Source of the DNA: Chitinophagaceae bacterium
GTDB lineage: Bacteria; Bacteroidota; Bacteroidia; Chitinophagales; Chitinophagaceae
DNA: 32,711 bases
Assembly (NCBI GenBank): GCA_947379895.1
Contig: CANCPA010000033.1
Span: 1-32,711 of the forward strand
Direction of reading: 5' to 3'
Shown: positions 18,501 through 26,459 of the stretch, in pieces
Position numbering within the stretch: position 1 is the first letter of the stretch
Layout: each line of letters opens with the position of its first letter
Position numbers and translations under genes: made by a program
Notes under the pieces: generated by a model
The model's database searches: none
What the model was told of the DNA's origin: nothing
Seen by the model: only the letters and a program-made list of their open reading frames with translations

Positions 18501-18613
18501 AAATAAATGGGTGCATAAAAGTTTTTCGAGTGGACACGCTGTGAGGCAGACTGCCGAGGTTCGTGTCTCTACGAAATTCTTTAAGCGAAAAGCTTTTATG
18601 CACCCAAATAAAT
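18501..18613. mobile_element. MITE-like element 3 (97 bp) with 8-bp target duplication
   Basis: The element proper is 18509-18605. The left end GGGTGCATAAAAGTTTTTCG (18509-18528) and the inverted right end (18586-18605) match at 19 of 20 positions. Outside them lie identical direct repeats AAATAAAT at 18501-18508 and 18606-18613. The interior has a GACACG/CGTGTC stem (18533-18538 with 18562-18567) enclosing GGCAG/CTGCC, so the whole folds into a long hairpin. It has the same ends as element 1 (10442-10810) but a different, shorter core. It is too short to encode anything. It sits about 60 bp past the stop codon of the DUF1501 gene. Confidence 0.8.
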
Positions 18614-18673
18614 CTTAAATGGTTGATATAGTTTTTTTTCCTTGTTCTATTTTGGAATGCCCCACTAGGAAAC

Positions 18674-19942
18674 TTACCCCTTCATCACTCCAATTTTCTT
18701 TCCATCCCATTCAGGAAATAATACCCTGTCATTATTTATTTTCAAATGACTATCCGCCACTTCACTAAACACACTCCTGAAATCGGTGGTAACAGGAACG
18801 TCCCGACCGTCTTCCAAATTTTCCTTTGCTAATAATGGCATATTTCCATGAACAATTCCACCATTCACATCATTGCCTAACAGGAACAAACAACTTCCAC
18901 GACCATGATCAGTACCGCCTGTACCGTTTTGCTTTACTGTACGCCCAAACTCGGTCATTGTCATCAAGGTTACATCATCTTGATAAGTAGAAATATCTGC
19001 CCAAAAAGCATTGATACAATTGCTTAAATCTCCCACGTTTCTTGCAAAAGCTCCCCCCTCAGTTCCTTGATTATAATGCGTATCCCATCCTCCACATTCG
19101 GTAAAGGCCACTTCAAGCCCTACATCCATTTTTATCAACTGCGCAATCTGCTTTAAAGAATTACCTAATTGTGTTTCAGGATATACCGCACCATTTGCAG
19201 GCTTATAGTTCTTGGTATTAGCCTTTTGTAACATCTTCACGGCATCAAAACTCTCTTTTCCTGTCCTACTTAATAAATTAGAAGATGTTTGATCGTACAA
19301 TTCCTCAAAACTCTTAGCCGCCAAATTTGCTGCCAAAGGATTGCCTCGCATCTGAATGGCAAAGTCCTGTAGGTTATTGATCGCTAATGAAGGGTTGTCG
19401 CCATAAAAAGATTTAGGCAAGGAACTCGTAATACTTACCGCCTGAAAGGGTGTTGCCCCGTCATGCCCTAACAATCCTACCGCCCTATTCAACCATCCTG
19501 TACTCGTACCCTTATTGAAAGGAGTGCCTGCCTCCATATAATCCTGCGCATCAAAGTGTGAACGGGTACTATTCGGCGAACCAACAGCATGAACAATTCC
19601 TAATCTCTTTTCCCTAAACAAGGGTTCAAAAGCCTTCATAGTGGGGTGCAAACCAAAACGCCCATCAAGGTCAATCAAGGGCGAATTAGATGAGCCTTTC
19701 GCTGCGGTCATGAATAAGTTAGGCCTCGCCAATTTCAGATTATCATCTGTAAAAGGAGTAACCGCCATCAATCCATCCATTGCACCTCGTTGAAAGATGC
19801 AGACAAGTTTCTTACTCTTCTTATAAGGAGCAATGATTTTGTTACTATTTGCCGCATTAGCAATAAATGCGGGTACGCCGCCAATCCCTGTAGCAAATAA
19901 GGCGAGTGCCCCCGACTTGATGAAACCTCTTCTTGTTGACAT
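18674..19942 (-). CDS. DUF1501 protein with Tat signal
   Basis: This 422-residue DUF1501 protein (alkaline-phosphatase/sulfatase-like superfamily, function unknown) begins with a twin-arginine signal, TRRGFIKSGALALFATG (RR at 4-5), so it is probably exported folded. Family motifs are FQRGAMDGLMAVTPF (about 50-64), SHFDAQDYMEAGTP, FTECGGWDTHYNQG and MTEFGRTVKQNGTGGTDHGR. The conserved Asp/His-rich patches suggest metal binding. DUF1501 genes commonly follow DUF1800 genes in Bacteroidota and Planctomycetota, and two DUF1800 genes lie just upstream on the same strand. The pair is therefore likely a functional unit. The 138-bp gap before it holds a word-repeat hairpin. Confidence 0.9.
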   Translation of the reverse strand: MSTRRGFIKSGALALFATGIGGVPAFIANAANSNKIIAPYKKSKKLVCIFQRGAMDGLMAVTPFTDDNLKLARPNLFMTAAKGSSNSPLIDLDGRFGLHPTMKAFEPLFREKRLGIVHAVGSPNSTRSHFDAQDYMEAGTPFNKGTSTGWLNRAVGLLGHDGATPFQAVSITSSLPKSFYGDNPSLAINNLQDFAIQMRGNPLAANLAAKSFEELYDQTSSNLLSRTGKESFDAVKMLQKANTKNYKPANGAVYPETQLGNSLKQIAQLIKMDVGLEVAFTECGGWDTHYNQGTEGGAFARNVGDLSNCINAFWADISTYQDDVTLMTMTEFGRTVKQNGTGGTDHGRGSCLFLLGNDVNGGIVHGNMPLLAKENLEDGRDVPVTTDFRSVFSEVADSHLKINNDRVLFPEWDGKKIGVMKG

Positions 19943-19950
19943 GTTCTTCT

Positions 19951-20075
19951 AAGTTATGAGTGATAAGTTATGAGTGATAAGTTATGAGTTATGAGCGATG
20001 AGTTATAAGCGATGAGTGATGAATTGTGAGTTTTTAATTGAACAGAGCTTAATTTTTAACTCATCACTCATAACT
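19951..20075. repeat. AGTTATGAGTGATGAGT word repeat with hairpin
   Basis: Degenerate GTTATGAGTGATAA/GATGAGTTATAAGC units run from 19951 to about 20030. At 20059-20075 the inverse ACTCATCACTCATAACT occurs, pairing with the first unit at 16 of 17 positions. The words are the same as in 1855-1948. It fills the gap between the DUF1501 gene and the DUF1800 gene upstream. Confidence 0.65.
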
Positions 20076-20080
20076 AGATT

Positions 20081-22114
20081 TCACCTTCTTTGAAATTCAG
20101 GCGAGCCAATGATAATTCCTGCCACTTGAGATAGCATATTATTATTATTTGCTGCCATACTATTCAAAGATGCTTGTTTATTATTGTTTAATTCATTCTT
20201 CTTCGTTGCGTCCTTACTTTTCGAATCATTCTTTACCCCTGAATCCATCATAGTCATCATCATATCGTTGCCCATAGCAGGATGTTCAGGTTCATTTTTA
20301 ACTGCCTTTCCTGCTGCCGCAATCTTATTGCTTAATTGTGGGTCATTTACTAATGGCATCAATCTATTTACCGTTTCTTTTACATCCCTTTCGGGTAATA
20401 ATAATTTGCAATAAGTAGTCAAGGCCGCCTCCATACTTTCAGGTTCATGATGATTATTCAATGCCGCTAAGTTGAATGTTAAACCAGGAATCTTCTGATT
20501 TGCTAGTGCCAAACCAAAATTCATCCTATTTAATAGCGATCCTGTATTTATCCAATATTGTGCCCTGTCGGGAAATCCTGTAGGTGCTTGATAATGATAC
20601 ATCTTTTCGCCCATTCTGCTTATCCAACTAAATAATTGATAGGGCTGCGTAACCTTTGCATTCAATGCCCTTATTGTACTGATAGTTAATTCGAAAGGAG
20701 ATTTAATTTTTTCCCTCAATGAATTTTTGCTCCAAAATTCTGGCGATGCTACCATTGTTGTCAATACTTGCCTGATATCGCCATCCTGTTTCAAAAAAGT
20801 GGTGGCCATCTTTTCAATTAAATCCTTCGAAGGATTGTCGCTCACAAACCGCACAGCCAATTTCTTACAAATAAAATGAGCCGTAGAATTGTGGTGTGCA
20901 AGCATTGTAATTAATTTCTTCCCTTCATCAACGCCCCCTTTCACCGGGAAAGTATTGCCAAGCACCACCTTTTCAGTTTGGTCGTGTTTATTAACAGCAA
21001 ACATGAAATCGCCATCATGAACATATCCTTGTTCTGTTAATTTCTCAATGCCCACTTTGTCAATCATTTTTTGGATGCCTTGCAAGCCTTGATTGTCATT
21101 CATAGGAAAGATTGTCCAACCCGTCAATACCTTTGCAGCATTCGTTACATCTGTTTGTGTATAGCCTCCATCCACACCGAGCGTATGCAATTCCATTATT
21201 TCACGCGCATAATTCTCATTCAATCCCTGAAGGTTCTTTAGGTAATTGATTTTATTTCCTAAGTCTTTAAACTTACTTCCTGTATCTCCCTTAGCCCGCA
21301 TTTGTTGTTGCTGCTGATATAAGTCTTTCAAATTTTTCGCAACCACCTCAGGTCCTTGATTATTCATACTTGCCACACTCCTAAAGTTGTCGAGATAAGT
21401 TAACATGGCAGGCGATTTTGCAGTAGCTGCTAATAAATCCTCAAACTTACCCAATGAATTTGGTCTGATGACATCCTTTTCATAGCAAATAACATAATTA
21501 GTAGAATTATCTTTCGTAACATCTACATTAAAATGGTTGTACCAAAAGCTCGTCATCACCTCTTGCAATTGATTGTTAGTTGATGCTGAACGAATAATTT
21601 TTTGGCCAATCAATTGTCTTACTACTTCCTGTTGCTGTTTGAATCCCCTTTCTTTCATAAAGGAATCAATTTGAGCCTTGTGATTTTTATATTCAAAATG
21701 AAGAGCTGAATCTTTTGGAACAACCCCTTCTTTAATAGCCAAATTTATCAATTGACCACTATTCAAATACGTATTAATCAGTTGTTTGTTGTTCAAGTTA
21801 AGCGTTTCGTAAGGTGCAAGTGCCACATTTAGCGAATCATCGGGCAGATTTGCGGCTAACTGTTGTTCAAACCATTTTACCAACCCCATCTTTACTACTT
21901 CATCAATTTGATTAGGCGTTGTTCCAAAAGTAAAACGACTCAATAAATGTGCTGCTGCCTGTCGTTCAGTGAGTCCTGCCCTTTTAAAAGGAAATTTTAA
22001 TGAACTTAGGCTATCAGAGCTGTCGTTAATAATGAAAGAAGATAAAACCGGAACTATTCCGATTAGGAAAAATAATATGAATACAACCGAAGAATATTTT
22101 TTCATGCCAAACAA
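20081..22114 (-). CDS. DUF1800 protein, downstream paralog
   Basis: This 677-residue DUF1800-family protein (function unknown) has an N-terminal signal segment (about 4-26, SSVVFILFFLIGIVPVLSSF). The start of the family domain is AAHLLSRFTFGTTPNQIDEV (about 54-73). In the middle LNENYAREIMELHTLGVDGG is the DUF1800 signature, and the end has SPFELTISTIRALNA and QAPTGFPDRAQYWINTGSLL. A low-complexity Met/Asn/Lys-rich stretch (about 620-665) precedes the terminal IIIGSPEFQRR. It is a tandem paralog of the next gene upstream, similar along its whole length and ending in the same residues. The homologous start would be the internal ATG at 22105 (MKKYSS) rather than 22114. Its stop codon is about 140 bp before the DUF1501 start. 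Confidence 0.9.
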   Translation of the reverse strand: MFGMKKYSSVVFILFFLIGIVPVLSSFIINDSSDSLSSLKFPFKRAGLTERQAAAHLLSRFTFGTTPNQIDEVVKMGLVKWFEQQLAANLPDDSLNVALAPYETLNLNNKQLINTYLNSGQLINLAIKEGVVPKDSALHFEYKNHKAQIDSFMKERGFKQQQEVVRQLIGQKIIRSASTNNQLQEVMTSFWYNHFNVDVTKDNSTNYVICYEKDVIRPNSLGKFEDLLAATAKSPAMLTYLDNFRSVASMNNQGPEVVAKNLKDLYQQQQQMRAKGDTGSKFKDLGNKINYLKNLQGLNENYAREIMELHTLGVDGGYTQTDVTNAAKVLTGWTIFPMNDNQGLQGIQKMIDKVGIEKLTEQGYVHDGDFMFAVNKHDQTEKVVLGNTFPVKGGVDEGKKLITMLAHHNSTAHFICKKLAVRFVSDNPSKDLIEKMATTFLKQDGDIRQVLTTMVASPEFWSKNSLREKIKSPFELTISTIRALNAKVTQPYQLFSWISRMGEKMYHYQAPTGFPDRAQYWINTGSLLNRMNFGLALANQKIPGLTFNLAALNNHHEPESMEAALTTYCKLLLPERDVKETVNRLMPLVNDPQLSNKIAAAGKAVKNEPEHPAMGNDMMMTMMDSGVKNDSKSKDATKKNELNNNKQASLNSMAANNNNMLSQVAGIIIGSPEFQRR

Positions 22115-22157
22115 ATTTATGTACTAACGACTCTTGTTTTAAGTTGCAGTTGACTAT

Positions 22158-22182
22158 GTCAAAGTGACAAAGTTTAAACCGA
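22158..22182 (-). promoter_or_regulatory. Conserved upstream block of the downstream DUF1800 gene
   Basis: TCAAAGTGACAAAGTTTAAA (with one more match on either side) is nearly the same as the block at 24353-24377 upstream of the paralog. A short GTTGACTA motif also lies at the same distance beside both. Conservation at both copies suggests a shared promoter or operator duplicated with the gene. No exact TAnnTTTG box is present on the minus strand; the closest is CACTTTG/TACTTTG. Confidence 0.4.
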
Positions 22183-22215
22183 TTAATAGTAGTCTATCCT
22201 TCTCACCGATTTTAT

Positions 22216-22297
22216 GTTGCTACTCAATTATTTTTACCACAATTGTCATAAGGTTTTCTCATTGTTTCCCTTGTGTTAAATCCTTCTGAGTAGTAAC
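22216..22297. repeat. Compact copy of the TACTACTCAG inverted-repeat family
   Basis: This 82-bp element starts GTTGCTACTCAATTATTTTT and ends with the inverse CTTCTGAGTAGTAAC. The outer 11 bases pair with one mismatch, followed inward by TTTTACCACAA against TTGTGTTAAA. It lies in the 190-bp gap between the two DUF1800 genes and could fold as a hairpin in the transcript. It shares its ends with 2756-3021. Confidence 0.6.
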
Positions 22298-22304
22298 ATT
22301 GTTT

Positions 22305-24311
22305 TTATCTTCTCTGAAATTCAGGCGAACCAATGATGATACCCGTCACCTGATTAATCATCGAATTGCTACCCACTTTCGACTGCATTTGAGTGATTGA
22401 CGATTCCTCATTTTTGTCCTTTCCTTTCTTTCCTTTTTTTGCATCATTCGTAGTCATCATTTCATCACCGGTCATCGTCTGACCCATTTGTGGTGAAACC
22501 GCTTTACCTGCCGCAGCATCCACCTTATCATGAATTTGAGGGTCATTGATGAGTGGTGTCAATCGCTTGACAGTTTCAGTCACATTCCTTTCGGGCATCA
22601 ATATTTTGCAATAAGTAGTTAAAGCTGCCTCTGTACTTTCAGGTTCATGATTGTTATTGAGTGCCGCCAAATTGAACGTTACGCCAGGAATTCTTTGTGA
22701 TGCCAAAGCCAAACCAAAATTCATCCTATTCAATAAGGAACCTGTATTAATCCAATATTTCGCCCTATCGGGAAATCCTGTAGGTGCCTGATAATAATAT
22801 ATCCGTTCTCCCATTTTGTTTATCCAATTCGCCAATTGATAAGGTTGTGCTATTCCAGCATTCAAAGCTCTAACTGTACTGACAGTCAATTCAAATGGTG
22901 ATTTAATTTTTTCCCTAATAGCCTCCTTACTCCAAAATTCAGGTGCATTCACCATCGTCAATATTACCTGTTTGATATCGCCATCGTTATTTAAAAAAGT
23001 GTTTGCCATTTTCTCAATTAAGGTAGTAGGTGGATTGTCACAAACAAAATGAACGGCCAATTTCTTGGAAATAAAATGTGCCGTTGACGAATGATGTGCC
23101 AACATGTCTAACAGCCTTACTCCTTCTTCATAGCCTTCATTTGCAGGGAACTTCTTACCAAGAATAGTCTTTTCTGTTTTGTCATGTTTATTTGGGGTAA
23201 ACATAAAGTCACCATCATGTACAAATCCCTGCTGTTTAAGTTTATCCTCACCTACCCGTTCAATTAGTTTTGTCATAAAATCTTTGCCTCCATACATTTC
23301 CTGCATCGGAAATATTGTCCATCCTGTCAAGACTTTAGCAGCATTTGTGACATCGCTTTGAGTATAGCCTCCATCAACACCCAAAGTGTGTAGTTCCATT
23401 ACTTCACGAGCATAATTTTCGTTGAGACCTTGCGCCTTTTGCGACTTCTTTATTTTTTCAATCACATCCTTAAATTGCTGACTCGTGTCGCCACTATTGC
23501 GCAATTCAAGTTGTTTGGCATAAAGTTCCCGCAATCGTTTGGCCCCCGCTTCATTTGCCACAGAACCCGATTCGTTAGCCACACTCCTGAAGTTATCCAA
23601 ATAAGTAAGCATTGCCGGCGACTTAGCTGTTGCCAATAAGATCGAGCCAAACTTTCCTAAGGCATTAGGACGTATTTCATTTTTTTCATAACAGGTAACA
23701 AAATGAATACAATCTTTTTTGGTCAGGGAAACATTAAAATGATTGAACCAAAAACCCGTCATTACCTCCTGCAACTGATTATTTGAATAGGCAGCACGCA
23801 AAATCTTTTGATTAATCAATTGTCTGATTAATTCTCTTTCAGGTTTCAAGCCATTTGCCTTCATATAAGCTTCTAACTGTGCCCGATTTGCTTTTTTATC
23901 AAATTGTCCGGTATCCTTTTCAAGTTTCCCTTCCTTTATTGCCTTCCTCAAAATTTGTTGGTTATTGCGGGGAAATGTATTTACAATTTCTTTATTTTTC
24001 ATGGACAAAGTTTCATAATCGCTTAACATCGCATTTAAGGAATCATCGGGTTGATTCGCTTGTAGTTGTTGCTGCAACCAATTTTCCAAACCCATCTTCA
24101 CCACTTCGTCTATTTGGTTAGGAGTAGCCCCGTAAGTAAAACGACTCAACAGATGTGCAGCTGCTTGACGTTCGGATAGTCCTGCCTTTTTATAGGGAAA
24201 CTTTATGATTGGATTATTAGAGTTACTATCAGTACTAGTAAAAGAAGATAGAAAAGGTATTGCTCCTATAAATAAAAGAAATAGTAATATGACCGATGAA
24301 ATCTTTTTCAT
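22305..24311 (-). CDS. DUF1800 protein, upstream paralog
   Basis: This 668-residue DUF1800-family protein is the first gene of a three-gene minus-strand set (DUF1800, DUF1800, DUF1501). It has a signal segment (1-24, MKKISSVILLFLLFIGAIPF). The family domain starts AAHLLSRFTYGATPNQIDEV (about 50-69) and the signature is LNENYAREVMELHTLGVDGG. SPFELTVSTVRALNAGIAQP and QAPTGFPDRAKYWINTGSLL follow, then a Lys-rich linker (KKGKKGKDKNEES) and the terminal IIIGSPEFQRR. It differs from its paralog mainly in the linker and in the region after the signal peptide. The start is clear, and the gene is complete. Function is unknown; export to the periplasm or cell surface is inferred from the signal. Confidence 0.9.
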   Translation of the reverse strand: MKKISSVILLFLLFIGAIPFLSSFTSTDSNSNNPIIKFPYKKAGLSERQAAAHLLSRFTYGATPNQIDEVVKMGLENWLQQQLQANQPDDSLNAMLSDYETLSMKNKEIVNTFPRNNQQILRKAIKEGKLEKDTGQFDKKANRAQLEAYMKANGLKPERELIRQLINQKILRAAYSNNQLQEVMTGFWFNHFNVSLTKKDCIHFVTCYEKNEIRPNALGKFGSILLATAKSPAMLTYLDNFRSVANESGSVANEAGAKRLRELYAKQLELRNSGDTSQQFKDVIEKIKKSQKAQGLNENYAREVMELHTLGVDGGYTQSDVTNAAKVLTGWTIFPMQEMYGGKDFMTKLIERVGEDKLKQQGFVHDGDFMFTPNKHDKTEKTILGKKFPANEGYEEGVRLLDMLAHHSSTAHFISKKLAVHFVCDNPPTTLIEKMANTFLNNDGDIKQVILTMVNAPEFWSKEAIREKIKSPFELTVSTVRALNAGIAQPYQLANWINKMGERIYYYQAPTGFPDRAKYWINTGSLLNRMNFGLALASQRIPGVTFNLAALNNNHEPESTEAALTTYCKILMPERNVTETVKRLTPLINDPQIHDKVDAAAGKAVSPQMGQTMTGDEMMTTNDAKKGKKGKDKNEESSITQMQSKVGSNSMINQVTGIIIGSPEFQRR

Positions 24312-24352
24312 AACAATGCAATTGAGTGTTGTTTGATGTTGTTGTTGACTAA

Positions 24353-24377
24353 TTCAAAGTAACAAGGTTTAAATTGA
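24353..24377 (-). promoter_or_regulatory. Conserved upstream block of the first DUF1800 gene
   Basis: TCAAAGTAACAAGGTTTAAA recurs with few changes at 22158-22182 before the paralog. On the minus strand it reads TTTAAACCTTGTTACTTTGA, which offers a TTG and a TACTTTG close to the -7 consensus but one base short. It lies about 40 bp upstream of the ATG at 24311. Confidence 0.4.
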
Positions 24378-24479
24378 ATTATTTCAGTATCCGAATAAAC
24401 CGATTCATCTAAGTGTACTTTCCACTAACTCCGCCAAATCGGTTTATGGCAAATTCAGCTATTGACCGCTGAAACAAAA

Positions 24480-24716
24480 ATGATGAATACGATGAATGTT
24501 AAGCTTTATGATTTTGCTAGAACTAAACTAAATCTCAGTGAATCTGATGCAAAGGAGTTTATACAGACAATTGATGAAGTGGTTATAGAGGATATAAAAG
24601 CAGTTACAAATGAGTATAAAAGTTTGTGGAAAGATGACTTTTATACACTTGATAGAAGAATATTAGAATCGAAAAATGATATGTACAAGGCGATGTTTGT
24701 AACTAGTCTAGTATAA
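24480..24716 (+). CDS. Small protein cut short by an in-frame stop before its membrane segment
   Basis: The frame encodes about 78 residues, MNVKLYDFARTKLNLSESDAK onward, with a helical, charged middle (about FIQTIDEVVIEDIKAVTNEY). This resembles small coiled-coil/DUF1640-like proteins of Bacteroidota that end in a single membrane helix. Here the frame stops at TAA 24714-24716, but the same frame continues for 16 codons to TAG 24765-24767 and would read FLAIMGGVLAIGKMMK, a plausible membrane segment and basic end. TAA could come from CAA by one change. So the gene looks like a recently truncated or broken one, unless the stop is read through or is a sequence error. Starts at TTG 24462, ATG 24480, 24483 or 24492 are possible; 24492 fits the family best. 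Confidence 0.6.
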   Translation: MMNTMNVKLYDFARTKLNLSESDAKEFIQTIDEVVIEDIKAVTNEYKSLWKDDFYTLDRRILESKNDMYKAMFVTSLV

Positions 24717-24804
24717 TTCTTAGCTATCATGGGAGGCGTTTTAGCAATAGGAAAAATGATGAAATAGATAACAATCAAAGCGAAAGATCACTCTTTCTTC
24801 ATAT

Positions 24805-24852
24805 AAAAAAGCCCTATCAGAATTTATTCCTGACAGGGCTTTTTCTTTTTTT
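24805..24852. terminator. Bidirectional rho-independent terminator
   Basis: AAAAAAGCCCTATCAG, a 9-base loop and CTGACAGGGCTTTTTTC form an 11-position stem with one A-C mismatch, flanked by an A-run on the left and a T-run on the right. It therefore works in both directions: for the small plus-strand gene and for the minus-strand catabolic operon whose last gene, aldA, ends at 24864. Confidence 0.85.
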
Positions 24853-24863
24853 GCAAGCAATTA

Positions 24864-26312
24864 TTAATGTCTTTGTAAATAAACCACTTTTGTTTGTAGA
24901 TACTCTTCCATACCATGTTTGCCATCCGCACCACCGATGCCCGATTTGCGCCATCCTGCATGGAATCCTTGCATTCCTTCAAAATGTTCCCTATTCACAT
25001 ACACTTCTCCGAACTTCAATTGCTCGATACCATACTGTACCTTATTAATGTTTTCAGAGAAAATAGAAGAAGTTAACCCATATTGACAATCGTTAGCATT
25101 TGCAATCGCCTCATCTAATGAATCAAACGGCATAACAGGTAAAACTGGACCGAAGATTTCATCCTGAATGATTTCAGAATCTTGTGTGCAACCTGTAATC
25201 AATGTTGGTTCGTAATAATAACCCTTACCAAAAGCACCGTTTGGATTTCCACCAAGCAGAATATCTGCACCCGCAGCTTTTGCACGTTTCACCATGCCAT
25301 CAATCTTGATGACCTGATCTTTTGAAACCTGACTACTCATCTCTGGATTTCCTGTATCAAAAGCATCGCCTACCTTCACTTTCTTAAAGCGGGCAATTAA
25401 TCTCTCCATAAATGGTTCATAAATCTTCCTATCCACATACACTCTTTCCGCACAGTTACATACTTGTCCACTGAAAATAATTCTCGAATTTGTCACACCT
25501 TCAATTGCCACATCCAAATCAGCGTCATCACAAACAATTACTGGAGCCTTACCGCCTAATTCGAGAGATACTTTAGTAATATGTTCAGCACTTGAAGAGA
25601 TAATCTGACGACCGGCCTCTAGGCTACCTGTCAAACTAACAATGCCAGTAATTGGACTCTTCACTAACGCATCTCCGATCAAACTTCCACTTCCACATAC
25701 AAAATTTACTACCCCTTTTGGTAATCCTACGCTTTGCAACATCGTCGTAAACTCCATAATGGTATTTGGTGCGATAGAACTTGGCTTGATAACAATTGTA
25801 TTTCCTGTTACCAAAGCAGGTGCCACCTTACGCGCCATTACAAAGAATGGAAAATTCCAAGGACAAATCCCTACTGCAACCCCGATTGGGCATTTATGTA
25901 AGAAAATTTGTTCTCCTTTTCTGTCGCTCTGAATAATTTCACCTTCAATTCTTCTTGCCCATGCAGCGTTGTAGTCAAAATAAGTTGCCGTAAAGTCAAT
26001 TTCCACTTGAGCCAAACCAATCACCTTGGCTTGTTCGCTTGCAAGTGTCCGTGCAAGATGTTCTCGGTTTGCCCTGATTACATCTGCCATTTTGTTCAGA
26101 TAGCCTGCTCTTTCTGCGGCTGTCAATGCTTCCCAAGCTGGCTGTGCAGCCTTAGCAGCTTCCAATGCTTTTTCTGCATCTGCATTACTACCCTTTGGTA
26201 TGGTAGAAATTACTTCTTCAGTGCATGGATTGATCACTTCAATCACATCGGTTGAAGTTGAAGAAACTAGTTCTCCATTGATGTACTGTTTGTACGATTT
26301 AACACTACTCAT
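24864..26312 (-). CDS. aldA: Lactaldehyde dehydrogenase (AldA)
   Basis: AldA oxidises L-lactaldehyde, made from fucose or rhamnose, to L-lactate with NAD+. The 482-residue product is close in length (479 in E. coli) and in sequence along its whole length. The catalytic Cys is C285 (SGQVCNCAERV) and the general-base Glu is E251 (LELGGKAP), the same numbers as in the E. coli enzyme. The substrate-side motif VNREHFEGMQGFHAGWRKSG near the end is AldA-specific. It is the last gene of the minus-strand sugar operon, after the kinase, with a 112-bp gap filled by word repeats, and it ends just before a strong terminator. The start at 26312 (MSSVKSYKQYINGE) agrees with the family. No residue needed for activity is missing. 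Confidence 0.94.
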   Translation of the reverse strand: MSSVKSYKQYINGELVSSTSTDVIEVINPCTEEVISTIPKGSNADAEKALEAAKAAQPAWEALTAAERAGYLNKMADVIRANREHLARTLASEQAKVIGLAQVEIDFTATYFDYNAAWARRIEGEIIQSDRKGEQIFLHKCPIGVAVGICPWNFPFFVMARKVAPALVTGNTIVIKPSSIAPNTIMEFTTMLQSVGLPKGVVNFVCGSGSLIGDALVKSPITGIVSLTGSLEAGRQIISSSAEHITKVSLELGGKAPVIVCDDADLDVAIEGVTNSRIIFSGQVCNCAERVYVDRKIYEPFMERLIARFKKVKVGDAFDTGNPEMSSQVSKDQVIKIDGMVKRAKAAGADILLGGNPNGAFGKGYYYEPTLITGCTQDSEIIQDEIFGPVLPVMPFDSLDEAIANANDCQYGLTSSIFSENINKVQYGIEQLKFGEVYVNREHFEGMQGFHAGWRKSGIGGADGKHGMEEYLQTKVVYLQRH

Positions 26313-26364
26313 GTTGTTTTATTTTAAAGTAAAAGAATAGACGCTTTTTTGAGTAATATGTTTT

Positions 26365-26459
26365 AAGTTGTACGTTTTAAGTATTAGGTTGTAAGTAAAA
26401 GGCAGCAATTAATTCAACTAGCGATTAACGTATAACGTACAACTTATTACTTACAACTT
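26365..26459. repeat. GTTGTAAGT/GTTGTACGTT word repeat across the end of the kinase gene
   Basis: 26365-26398 reads AAGTTGTACGTTTTAAG followed by TTGTAAGTAA. 26425-26459 holds the inverse words (TTAACGTATAACGTACAACTT, then ACTTACAACTT). The right half lies inside the 3' end of the rhamnulokinase-like gene and includes its stop codon. Relatives of these words are at 1-40 and 2698-2724. Confidence 0.55.

Noticed and set aside
18674-24311. DUF1501/DUF1800 genes as phage or defence genes
   Set aside because: Signal peptides, Tat signal and the common co-occurrence of these families in ordinary chromosomes point to exported housekeeping-type proteins; no phage or defence gene is near.
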